44,044 nucleotides of DNA from assembly GCA_902478715.1 (NCBI GenBank), contig CABSMC010000014.1, forward strand, positions 1-44,044, in the 5' to 3' direction. Below the pieces are notes generated by a model. That model had not been told where the DNA came from. It worked only from the letters and a program-made list of their open reading frames with translations, and searched no databases. Positions within the stretch are counted from its first letter, which is position 1. Each line of letters begins with the position of its first letter. This DNA is from an uncultured Adlercreutzia sp. GTDB lineage: Bacteria; Actinomycetota; Coriobacteriia; Coriobacteriales; Eggerthellaceae. The translations under genes were made by a program, and so were the position numbers. Below are positions 6,141-13,607 of this stretch, piece by piece.

Positions 6141-6812
6141 GTGGATGCCCTGCAATTCATGCGCGATCACCAGGCCTATTTCGAAGATTACGTGACGCGC
6201 AGCACATACCATTCGAACGCCATCGAGGGCAGCACGTTGTCCTTTGCCGAGACCTATGCCATCCTCTGGAACGACAATACCCTGAAGGTGACGGCTACGG
6301 CTCGCGAGCTGTACGAGGCGATCAACCACAAGTACGCCCTGGCCACGGCATCGGAAAACATGGACGACCCTCTTTCGGAGCGGCTTATCAAGGCCATAGC
6401 GCGGGATATCAACCGCAACATAAGCGGCATCGACGACTATCGTCACGACCAGGTGATCATCCGCGGGGCGGAACACCTGCCGCCGGCCGCCAATCAAGTG
6501 AACCAGCTCATGATGCAGCTCGTGTACGAGTACAACCACGACGAGGAAGGAGACCCCTTCCTGCGCGAGGCCCGCTTCCATATCCGCTTCGAGAGAATTC
6601 ATCCCTTCGAAGATGGCAACGGGCGGACGGGTCGCATCCTCGTAAACCGCGGGCTCATGCGCGCCGGCCTCGCTCCGGTAGTGATCCCCGTGGAAGAGCG
6701 CGCCGCCTATATGGACTTGCTGGCACGCAGCGACTACGATGGCCTGGCCGCCATGCTGCGCCGCCTGTCTGAGGCGGAGACTGAGCGTATGGAGAGATTC
6801 GCCGAGCTATAG
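6141..6812 (+). CDS. Fic-family protein (probable AMP transferase, self-inhibited class II)
   Basis: Fic proteins transfer AMP, or occasionally another nucleotide-derived group, to protein hydroxyls. The 223-residue product carries the core motif HPFEDGNGRTGR near residues 154-165, a complete HxFx(D/E)GNGRxxR. An N-terminal inhibitory helix motif (S/T)xxxE(G/N) is present as SNAIEG near residues 24-29, so the enzyme is a class II Fic that blocks its own ATP site. The GTG at 6141 is chosen because AAGGAG (6129-6134) precedes it and it begins MDALQFMRDHQAYFEDYV. Upstream in-frame codons belong to the guaA remnant. No antitoxin gene is adjacent, consistent with built-in inhibition. The target is unknown. 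Confidence 0.92.
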   Translation: MDALQFMRDHQAYFEDYVTRSTYHSNAIEGSTLSFAETYAILWNDNTLKVTATARELYEAINHKYALATASENMDDPLSERLIKAIARDINRNISGIDDYRHDQVIIRGAEHLPPAANQVNQLMMQLVYEYNHDEEGDPFLREARFHIRFERIHPFEDGNGRTGRILVNRGLMRAGLAPVVIPVEERAAYMDLLARSDYDGLAAMLRRLSEAETERMERFAEL

Positions 6813-6837
6813 CAGCGTTTGGCGCAAGTGGAGAAAG

Positions 6838-6945
6838 CTATTCCACCTTCTGAAGGTACTTCGTCGTGAGCGCCCTGGGGACGCGACAGTAGCCGTCGGG
6901 GAACTTGTTCAGGTGGTTCTGATGCTCCTTGGCGCCCAGGGAAGT
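6838..6945 (-). pseudogene. Possible msrA 3' remnant
   Basis: The minus-strand frame ending at 6838 reads AKEHQNHLNKFPDGYCRVP. This resembles the C-terminal region of peptide methionine sulfoxide reductase A, whose relatives show a spacing of H-Q...YL.K.P.GYC. No catalytic GCFWG region or start codon exists upstream in the same frame before the nitrilase gene, so it can only be a fragment. The resemblance is short and the call is tentative. Confidence 0.35.
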
Positions 6946-6959
6946 TGGAATTGCGGAGG

Positions 6960-6978
6960 GCACGGCCCGATGCCGTGC
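6960..6978 (-). terminator. GC-rich hairpin after the nitrilase gene
   Basis: GCACGGC-ccgat-GCCGTGC is a perfect 7-bp stem located 39 bases beyond the nitrilase stop on the minus strand. It has no T-run, so termination efficiency is doubtful. Confidence 0.4.
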
Positions 6979-7016
6979 GAAGACGACCCGGACCGCACCC
7001 TCCAGACGTCGAGCTT

Positions 7017-8015
7017 CTACTGAACTTCGAACTGGATGTCCTCGTAGGAGAGGCCCTCGGGCTCCTCCTCGCCGAGGATGAACACGGGCTTCTGACGGCT
7101 CGCGTCCACGAAAAGCTGCATGTTCCCTGGCGTGGAGTAGTGGCCGGCCGGATCCATGAAGTACTTGGCGACCGGGATGAGCCCAAGGTCGATGTCGGCG
7201 ACGAGCACGCCCTCCGCGTCGTGCTCCATCTTGGCGATGACCTGCCCCGTGGGGCTGATGATCCGCGTGAACCCGTGACCGTAGGCCATCGCCTGGCGCT
7301 GCGCGTCGGAGCGGCAGAGCTTCTCCTCCATCTCCGGCGTCCAGATTTGGCTGGCGCACAAGGTGAACGTCCCCGTCGCGAGCGCGTAGTACTGCGCGCC
7401 GACGGCGCACTGCTCGTCGGCGAAGGAGGTCGAGGGGTCGGGCATCCCGATGGGCCATGCGCTGATGTGAATCTGCTCGTTCTTGGCGGCCATGGTGGCC
7501 ACGTTGTGCGGAATGTAGTGCTCCCAGCACTGAAGGCCGCCCAGGTTGCCGTACTCCGTTGCGAAGACGGGCATCATGGAGGCGTCGCCGTCGCCCCACA
7601 CGGTCATCTCGTTGGACGTGGCCTTCATCTTGCGGTGCTTGCCCATAAGATCGCCGGACGGCCCGAACCACAGCTGCGTGAGGTACAGGCTGCCCCCGTC
7701 CTTCTCGGTGACGGACACGCACACGTAGGCCTCCGCGTCGCGCGCCGCCTGGGAGAGGCGCGCCACCTGCACGCTGGGGATCTCCACCGCCTGGCTGTAC
7801 AGCTCGCAGAACAAATCCATGCCCTGGATGGGGCCGTCCATCCAGATCCACCAGGGATATCCCGGAATGATGGCCTCGGGGAATCCGATGACTTTGGCGC
7901 CCGCGTCGGCCGCCTCGCCTATATAGCCGATGACCTTGTCGATGGTCGCATCGGTGTCGTTCTGCACGGGAGCCATCTGCACGGCAGCGACTTTAAACTG
8001 GGTGGTTTGCGTCAT
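7017..8015 (-). CDS. Nitrilase-family carbon-nitrogen hydrolase
   Basis: Nitrilases hydrolyse nitriles to carboxylic acids and ammonia, or to amides in cyanide hydratases. The 332-residue protein shows the full catalytic triad: Glu in FPEAIIPGYP (about residue 46), Lys in GKHRKMKAT (about 128) and Cys in GGLQCWEHY (about 162). The surrounding residues (PEAIIPGYPWW, CWEH) point to the true nitrilase/cyanide hydratase branch rather than amidases. The start at the ATG complementary to 8013-8015 gives the classical opening TTQFKVAAVQMAPVQND; upstream codons are not family-like. It lies 166 bases downstream of a DUF5692-like membrane protein on the same strand, with a TetR regulator divergent beyond that. 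The natural substrate is unknown. Confidence 0.92.
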   Translation of the reverse strand: MTQTTQFKVAAVQMAPVQNDTDATIDKVIGYIGEAADAGAKVIGFPEAIIPGYPWWIWMDGPIQGMDLFCELYSQAVEIPSVQVARLSQAARDAEAYVCVSVTEKDGGSLYLTQLWFGPSGDLMGKHRKMKATSNEMTVWGDGDASMMPVFATEYGNLGGLQCWEHYIPHNVATMAAKNEQIHISAWPIGMPDPSTSFADEQCAVGAQYYALATGTFTLCASQIWTPEMEEKLCRSDAQRQAMAYGHGFTRIISPTGQVIAKMEHDAEGVLVADIDLGLIPVAKYFMDPAGHYSTPGNMQLFVDASRQKPVFILGEEEPEGLSYEDIQFEVQ

Positions 8016-8067
8016 AGCGGACCTTCCTTCTCCGATCGTGTGCGCCCATGGGTCGAGGGCATAGGGG

Positions 8068-8099
8068 ATTATAGCGGCGAAATGTTTCGTTTTGGTCAA
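8068..8099 (-). promoter_or_regulatory. Possible nitrilase promoter with internal palindrome
   Basis: On the minus strand TTGACC (complement of 8094-8099) and TATAAT (complement of 8068-8073) are separated by 20 bases, longer than ideal. The spacer contains the palindrome CGAAA-CA-TTTCG (8078-8089), which could be an operator. This is suggestive only. Confidence 0.35.
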
Positions 8100-8181
8100 G
8101 GGAGGCCGCCATGGTGCCATGTGGGATGACGCTAGGGCGTGCCCTCGGGAAACGCGTCGGTTTTGGCGTTCGCGTCTGCTG

Positions 8182-9144
8182 CTACTCGTTCTCCTCCACG
8201 ATGTGCTGATAGACCTTCGTGCCGGTATAGATCTGGTCCTTCAGCGGGTTGAGTTTCAGCTTGCGGATGCGGTAGAACTGGTAGGCCGCCAGCGCCACGT
8301 TCGACGCCAGCGCGAGCAGGCTCACCACGAAGAACGCCGTGGGGTTATGCGTGGTCGGGATGGGGGCGAGCACGTCGGCGAACTGGGGCACCGTCATCAC
8401 GAACATGATCCACAGCGCCAGCGTCTGCGCCCGGTGCTGCAGCCACGCGCCGCGCTTGATGAAGAACGTCGGGATGGTGCAGGCCAGAAGCAGCGCCAGG
8501 CCGCAGTAGGCGGAGTGGTCCGAGATGCAGTTGTAGGTGTAGGCGAAGTTCCAAAGGTCGTAGGCGATGATCCAGGCCCAGATCATGTCCGGCCAGATCA
8601 TGTCCTTCGACGGGTCCTTCGAAATGAAGATGCCGAACCAGCCGCAGATGGTGAGGATGTTCAAAATACCCGCGATGCCGTTCATGATGTTCCACGGACC
8701 CGATATCGTCCAGAGGTTCTCAACGACGCCGCCCTCCCACAGCGCGAAGCCGAACACCTGGAAGTCGCGGATGACCGCCTCGGCGATGTTGATCGCCAGG
8801 ATGAGCGGCGGGAAGCACAGCGCCCAGCGCTTCTCGTACAGGTAGTGGGTCTTGCCGTCCTTGCCGCGCCATTTCACGAAGCGCAGGGCTATGAACCCGA
8901 GGCACCCCGCCAGCGCGGAATAGGTCTTCACCCAGTTGAACCAGGTGCCCGTGCCGTACTCGTTGCCGGGTGCGGCGGTTTCGGGCCACACGAAGAGCGT
9001 GAGCGCGATCGGCACAAGCGCGAACAGGACGAGCCCGCACCACAGCTTGACGCGCCCCAGCTCGTTGAAGGCCATCAGGGCGAAGAGGATGAAGAGCCAA
9101 ATGACCCAGTAAATCGGATCGGCTGCCTGGTAGAGGATGCCCAT
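8182..9144 (-). CDS. Polytopic membrane protein, DUF5692-like
   Basis: This 320-residue integral membrane protein has about eight to nine hydrophobic segments, for example VIWLFILFALMAFNELG, GLVLFALVPIALTLFVW, IAGILNILTICGWFGIF and LALLLACTIPTFF. Loops rich in Trp and Tyr (DMIWPDMIWAWIIAYDLWNF) are distinctive. From memory it matches the DUF5692 family common in Eggerthellaceae; function unknown. The start at the complement of 9142-9144 follows AAAGGAG at the correct distance; an ATG seven codons upstream has no such site. It precedes the nitrilase gene on the same strand and is divergent from a TetR regulator. A role in moving the nitrilase substrate or product, or in sensing it, is inferred from this layout. 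Confidence 0.75.
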   Translation of the reverse strand: MGILYQAADPIYWVIWLFILFALMAFNELGRVKLWCGLVLFALVPIALTLFVWPETAAPGNEYGTGTWFNWVKTYSALAGCLGFIALRFVKWRGKDGKTHYLYEKRWALCFPPLILAINIAEAVIRDFQVFGFALWEGGVVENLWTISGPWNIMNGIAGILNILTICGWFGIFISKDPSKDMIWPDMIWAWIIAYDLWNFAYTYNCISDHSAYCGLALLLACTIPTFFIKRGAWLQHRAQTLALWIMFVMTVPQFADVLAPIPTTHNPTAFFVVSLLALASNVALAAYQFYRIRKLKLNPLKDQIYTGTKVYQHIVEENE

Positions 9145-9262
9145 GAGGTCTCCTTTCGTCGGCATGTGCCCGCGCGTTTCAGAAGCGGGAATGCGGCTTG
9201 CGATGCGCCCGCGTACGGGCCGATTTGTTTGAAGTCTAGCAAATGCCGGTATCGCAGTATTT

Positions 9263-9283
9263 CACAAAAGGCTATGATTTGTG
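9263..9283. promoter_or_regulatory. Inverted repeat in the divergent DUF5692/TetR region
   Basis: CACAAA (9263-9268) and TTTGTG (9278-9283) are inverted repeats with a 9-base spacer between the divergent genes. TetR regulators usually bind such sites in front of their own gene, but the arms here are short. Confidence 0.35.
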
Positions 9284-9322
9284 CAGGACATTTCGCGGAG
9301 GAGAGACGGGGCGTTCCAGGGG

Positions 9323-9997
9323 ATGACGACGATGCGCGATTATGGGAAGATGACGCCGCTGCAGGCGGCCGGCTGCGTACGGGAGAGACGCCGCGACCTG
9401 AAGGAATCGCGGCGCCTGACTGACACGCCGGGTGCGATTGTGGCCACGGCGCGGAAGCTCTTCGAGCTGAGAGGGGTGCGGGCGACCTCCATCGCGGCCA
9501 TCGCAAAGGAGGCGAACGTCACCCGCGAGCTTATCTACTACCACTTCGCGAACCGCAACGGGCTGATTGAGGCGGTCATCGACGACTACGTGGAAGACCT
9601 GGTCGAAAGCGTGATCGTGTGGAACGAGGCGCGGATCTTCGGCGACACGCCGGGGTCGCTCAAAAAGTGCATCCGGACGTTCCGGTACTCGCTCTACGAC
9701 GGGGCGGGGCGCCCGCGCCCGATGATAGGCGTGTTGGAGGAGCTGGGCGTGCGGGACGCCTTCGATGTGCGCGCCACGCGAGAGACGGCGGACTGCCTGG
9801 CGAACCACATCGCGAAAGAGTACGCGGCCTACCATCGGATCGAGATCGAGCTGGTGCACGAAATGTTCTGCGTCGTGATATTCGGCCTGGTGGGCCTTGT
9901 GAAGATGAACCCCCGGATAGAAGACGACGTCCTCATGAAGGTGATAGAGCAAACCCTGCGCCTCGACATGGTGCCGATTGAGAAGGGGGAGGGATAA
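9323..9997 (+). CDS. TetR/AcrR-family transcriptional regulator
   Basis: The protein (about 224 residues) has a TetR N-terminal DNA-binding domain: ARKLFELRGVRATSIAAIAK followed by NVTRELIYYHFANRNGLIEA. It is preceded by an unusual basic leader (VRERRRDLKESRRLTDTP). The C-terminal half is the variable ligand-binding domain. The ATG at 9323 follows AGGGG; a GTG at 9281 is an alternative that would add 14 residues. It is divergent from the DUF5692/nitrilase pair, so it probably controls that pair in response to a small molecule. The stop codon is one base before the start of the CoiA-like gene, so the two may be co-transcribed, although the CoiA-like gene looks acquired. Confidence 0.88.
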   Translation: MTTMRDYGKMTPLQAAGCVRERRRDLKESRRLTDTPGAIVATARKLFELRGVRATSIAAIAKEANVTRELIYYHFANRNGLIEAVIDDYVEDLVESVIVWNEARIFGDTPGSLKKCIRTFRYSLYDGAGRPRPMIGVLEELGVRDAFDVRATRETADCLANHIAKEYAAYHRIEIELVHEMFCVVIFGLVGLVKMNPRIEDDVLMKVIEQTLRLDMVPIEKGEG

Positions 9998-9998
9998 G

Positions 9999-11144
9999 AT
10001 GAGCGATGTCTGGGGTGAGAGCCTGCCGATTCTCTACGGTAGAAGTGTGACGACTGGCGAGCTCGTCCATGTGGACGATGCTCCGAACGGGAAGGCGTGC
10101 GGGTGCGTGTGCCCTGATCCGGGGTGCGGCCAGCCACTCATCGCTCGCAACAACGGCAAGAAGAAGATCCACCATTTCGCCCATATCGGCGGCACGTGTG
10201 CCTGGTCGGCTGAATACCTGCTGACCGAATTGGCCTTGGATGTCGTAAGCGAGCGTGGGAGCGTGTGGTTTCCGGAGCTGTCTTACGAGGTGCCGGAAAC
10301 GCATCTTCCGGAGAGAATTTCGAAGGGTATGGAGTTGCCAGTGGATTGCGCGGAGAAAATCGAGGTGGAAGGCAGAAAAGCCCCAGCTATTGCCCTGGAT
10401 GTCCGAACATCTCGCGGCTGTGCCCGATACGTGTTTGTCCCCGAGCTGGCGCACGTTCTCAGCGGCGAGCAAATCGCGAGTCTTAGAAAAGAGTGCCGGG
10501 GAATCGTCAGAATGGGCTTTCGCAGCCTAATGAGCTCGATGAAGGCCTTGGAAGGAAAGCACTACGACCGGGAGGAGCTTGCGGTCAGGATCCAAAGCAA
10601 AGAGGTTATGGAGGAGCTGCTGTCTGGGAGGCGCCAGGGGCATCTGAGTTGGGTGTGGAACGCCAAGGCGAAGGAGCTCAGCGATCGGGCGTGGAGGCTC
10701 TATACGCAGAAGAAGGAAGAAGAGAGACAAAAGGCAGAGACAGAGAAGGAGCGAAGAGCCGCCATCGATCACGAGAAGCGAGAGAAGGTGCGCCTAGCGG
10801 CCGCCAAAAGGGCCGAAGAAGAACGGGCGCAGCTGGCCCAGGCGGCAAAGGCAGCAGCAGAGAGGGAGGCGGCGCGTGAGGCTTGGGAAGAGGCGCATCC
10901 CGTGCAGGGGAGGTCGATAAGAGATGAAGCGCGTCGTCAGAAGGCCCTCAGCGACATGGACCGTGCCCGCGAAATAATGGCCCCCATCGTGGACGATGTG
11001 AGGAGGCCGGCGAGAGGCCTGGGCGGCAAACGATGGTATCGCTGCGAGAAATGCGGCAAAGTGGGCCCAGCCGACGAGTTCGCCGTCGGCGACACTGCCG
11101 GTGTCTGGAACCGTGGAATATGCTGCGGGTGCGCTTGGCAATGA
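9999..11144 (+). CDS. CoiA-like protein with coiled coil and C-terminal zinc ribbon
   Basis: This 381-residue protein opens with a CoiA-like N-terminal region: a Cys-rich finger (CGCVCPDPGCGQPLIARN, about residues 33-50) and KKKIHHFAHI (about 53-62), the pattern seen before the nuclease fold of competence-associated CoiA proteins. Residues about 230-320 are a long charged coiled coil (KKEEERQKAETEKERR and similar). The C terminus has a second Cys cluster, RCEKCGK...GICCGCAW, probably a zinc ribbon. CoiA relatives act on DNA during natural transformation; the long coiled coil suggests an oligomeric or DNA-structure role here. The start ATG at 9999 is one base after the TetR stop. No competence genes are nearby. 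Function is uncertain; a defence or mobile-element role is an alternative. Confidence 0.7.
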   Translation: MSDVWGESLPILYGRSVTTGELVHVDDAPNGKACGCVCPDPGCGQPLIARNNGKKKIHHFAHIGGTCAWSAEYLLTELALDVVSERGSVWFPELSYEVPETHLPERISKGMELPVDCAEKIEVEGRKAPAIALDVRTSRGCARYVFVPELAHVLSGEQIASLRKECRGIVRMGFRSLMSSMKALEGKHYDREELAVRIQSKEVMEELLSGRRQGHLSWVWNAKAKELSDRAWRLYTQKKEEERQKAETEKERRAAIDHEKREKVRLAAAKRAEEERAQLAQAAKAAAEREAAREAWEEAHPVQGRSIRDEARRQKALSDMDRAREIMAPIVDDVRRPARGLGGKRWYRCEKCGKVGPADEFAVGDTAGVWNRGICCGCAWQ

Positions 11145-11530
11145 GGCTGGATGATGCGGTAAAAGCGGTAAACGAATCGTTCTTCATCATGCTGGGAGAC
11201 GAAGGCATCCGTCATTTTGTTCGTGCTGGTTGTGCGGCCGCATCTCTCTATTGTTTTTAATCGAATGTTGCATTGTGGTGGCTCCCTTTTAATCGAATAT
11301 ACTTCATAAGCTCGAAGAAATTGGGATTTCTCGCGACAGGGCCTTCTGTCCATGGCGCTCGCTGCTTTGTGAGAACTAAAGGATCAATCAGCCTTTTGAT
11401 GATATAGTTGATTAAGCAACTCGTCCGGCTTCTGCTGCCAATTTCGGGCGGGAGAGTCCGGAAGATCCCCGTCCCGTCTCTGCCGTGGCTCTTCGGCATA
11501 AGGCGTCTCGTATGTGAAGGATGTGCAAAA
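11145..11530. other. Gene-poor stretch with a short direct repeat
   Basis: No convincing gene is seen. TTTTAATCGAAT occurs twice in direct orientation at 11255-11266 and 11287-11298. A possible ATG at 11141 overlapping the CoiA-like stop would give only 39 codons without recognisable features. GC content is lower than in the flanking core genes, and the first part of the next open frame (11408-11530) may be non-coding. Confidence 0.5.
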
Positions 11531-12376
11531 GTGGGTTTTGAGAAAGCTAAAGGGATCGCGGTTGATGTTGCTTCTGCTACTGTAGAAGCAAGTGCGGAGG
11601 TCTCCCTTGACAACCTTCCCATACTGGCAACTGCGTTGGGTGAAGCTGGATTGCAGGGAGCTGCTAATGTTCTCGCAGATAGCATTGTAGGCGCGGTAGC
11701 ACCTGGCGCTTTGGGTCTCGTTGTCAACTATCGTTTGAACAGGATGCAGAGAAATGTTAAGCATCTAATAGATGAGCTATCTTCCAACTTGGATATTGTT
11801 AATGACAGATTGGATTCGCTGGAGCCGGTCGCTCGAGGCAAGTTCGTTGAGGGATCATATAGGGATGCCTTTCTTGACAGTGTAGTTGAAGAGAACGAGC
11901 CCGAAAAGGTTTCTCAGAGTGTCAATGCCTTTGTAAACCTCATGGATGAGGAGAACCCGAGTGACTCGTTTGTGCTGACGCTTTTTGACGATCTGTCGAG
12001 GATGGGCAAACTTGATGTTCGTGTGCTTAAGCTTCATTACTGCAACCCGTTTACTGGATTTGAGCCAGAAGATGATTACTTTAAACTGATCACAGAGGAG
12101 AGTATTGACGACAGCCAATACAGGGCTATTCGAGAAAAGCTTTGTAGGTTAGGACTGCTGGGCAGTAAAAACGAGGAAAAAAGGGAGAAGAATCTAGAGG
12201 CCACTCAAGAGGCAGTAGCAGAGCTATTGAAACAGCTGGATAAAAAGAATCCCAGATTACCCAAGCCGCCAAGGATCCAGAAGATAAACCGCTCCGATTC
12301 TTTCTCTATCACACCGCTCGGGCGGCATTATCTTGAACTTATGCGACCGATTTCAGGGGATCAAGCGATCGATTAA
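11531..12376 (+). CDS. Unknown AT-rich gene, hydrophobic N-terminal part and winged-helix-like C terminus
   Basis: I do not recognise this 281-residue protein. Residues about 25-60 form a glycine/alanine-rich hydrophobic stretch (LPILATALGEAGLQGAANVL, then SIVGAVAPGALGLVVNY), which could insert in a membrane or form amphipathic helices. It is followed by helical sequence (RMQRNVKHLIDELSSNLDIV). The C-terminal half contains LSRMGKLDVRVLKLHYC, and ends in FSITPLGRHYLELMRP, typical of a winged-helix wing and final helix. The GTG at 11531 has GAAGGA upstream and is preferred; the frame is open back to a TTG at 11408. Codon use is AT-rich compared with neighbours, indicating transfer. Position between a CoiA-like gene and a restriction island suggests a defence-related gene, but that is inference. 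Confidence 0.6.
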   Translation: MGFEKAKGIAVDVASATVEASAEVSLDNLPILATALGEAGLQGAANVLADSIVGAVAPGALGLVVNYRLNRMQRNVKHLIDELSSNLDIVNDRLDSLEPVARGKFVEGSYRDAFLDSVVEENEPEKVSQSVNAFVNLMDEENPSDSFVLTLFDDLSRMGKLDVRVLKLHYCNPFTGFEPEDDYFKLITEESIDDSQYRAIREKLCRLGLLGSKNEEKREKNLEATQEAVAELLKQLDKKNPRLPKPPRIQKINRSDSFSITPLGRHYLELMRPISGDQAID

Positions 12377-13360
12377 TCAATCTGCATCAAATTAGTGAGG
12401 GTGTGTTGTAGAAGAAGGAAGAGAGCCGGAGCGTTTGGCGTTCGCTTTGAAATGGCGTAAAATGGGATCGCGTCCCCAATGCTGGTGTAATGACCGTTTA
12501 AGCTGATGCATAAAAACGGCCATTGCCTAGAATCTTCAATTGTCGAGATTGATGGTTTTGCAAGAAAGGCGATGGCCCGATGGATGGTTTAGGGCATGGA
12601 GCGGCAGCGGCCTAGTTTCCAGATTCGACAGAACGGAAATCAGAATCGATGACGTTACAAGGTCGGTCTTTGTGGAGTTCGACAATGATTAATTAGCAGA
12701 CATGGTTATTACGGGACGATCCGAACATCATTCCGCCGAGGCGGCTGCAATTCTGCGATTGACCGGACATCGCTCCGACCGAAATGGACAGCTCACCCTC
12801 GAGGCCGGGCGGGCGCCTGCGGCCGGCCGGCCCGCGTCGTTCCGCGTCAGAACGGGATCTCGCCTTCGCTGCCGGGCGCCGACCCCCCTTCCGATTTTCA
12901 ACCGGCAGGAATCCCGTCGCCAGCAGGTACTCGCGGACGACGACGTCGAACGCGTTAGCGACCGGGAAGGCGGATCCCTCGGGGACCATACACTCGGCGA
13001 CCTCGCAGCCACTGCAGTCGACGCCGGGCTCGTCGCCCCCAAACCGCGGGCAGCGCCCGCCGGTGCGCGCAGCCGAGCCCGTATGCCGCAGTCGGAGCCG
13101 GAGCGAAGCCGAGTCCCGCGTGCAGTGTAGGCCTGCGCGGCCGCGCTGGCTTGCAGGCGCCGCGGAAAACTGCAGGTGGAGCGCGCACGGCCCGTCTCTC
13201 GACGAGTAGCACGGCGCGCGTGGCTGGCTGTGCGGGGTTGGGCGGCTAATAATAGTTTTTGCGGTTGCCTTGAGTTCTTGGAGGCTCTACAAGTGTGGCT
13301 GGCACTCATTTGGTAAAATGTGCGCACCGTTTGTATTGCACTTAGGTTCGGAGCATTTGC
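12377..13360. other. Relic-rich 1-kb spacer with abrupt composition change
   Basis: No gene can be assigned with confidence. An imperfect inverted repeat (AATGACCGTTT at 12489-12499 and AAACGGCCATT at 12514-12524) could be a terminator or an insertion-sequence end. From about 12780 to 13240 the DNA becomes extremely GC-rich and all frames stay open. One minus-strand frame there shows a Cys pattern (DCSGCEVAEC) and FPVANAFDVVVREYLL, ending at 12693, but lacks a credible start. After 13250 the sequence turns AT-rich and leads into the restriction operon, with a possible -10 box near 13312 (TAAAAT). Confidence 0.5.
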
Positions 13361-13567
13361 ATGGATTACATCGAATTGACAGCTAGTGGAGCGTCAAGCA
13401 CCGAAAAGCGTGCCTATCTCGTTGATGGCGAGACCACAGCTATCACTATCCGCATTCCTCAGAACTTGAAAGATGCTGCTGCGAAAGATGCTTCGCTTCA
13501 GGGGCTTAGTTTTAGCGCATACGTGCGCACCTGCCTTTTAAATGAGCTTCTTAAGCGAGATAGCTAA
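13361..13567 (+). CDS. Ribbon-helix-helix protein, probable regulator of the restriction operon
   Basis: This 68-residue protein has a CopG/Arc-type ribbon-helix-helix pattern: a beta strand (TAITIRIPQNL) followed by two helices (KDAAAKDASLQG and LSFSAYVRTCLLNELL). Such proteins bind operators as dimers through paired beta strands. It is the first gene of the operon containing the C5 methyltransferase, McrB-like ATPase and nuclease, and its stop is 40 bases before the preferred methyltransferase start. A control function analogous to C proteins of restriction systems, delaying nuclease expression, is a reasonable inference; an antitoxin role is the alternative. GGAGC precedes the ATG by about eight bases. 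Confidence 0.7.
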   Translation: MDYIELTASGASSTEKRAYLVDGETTAITIRIPQNLKDAAAKDASLQGLSFSAYVRTCLLNELLKRDS

Positions 13568-13607
13568 CGAGAAAACTTCGATACTGAGCGCTAGGAGACA
13601 CTCACTC

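Noticed and set aside
11141..11260. A 39-codon gene overlapping the end of the CoiA-like gene
   Set aside because: There is no ribosome binding site or conserved-looking feature, and the sequence looks intergenic.
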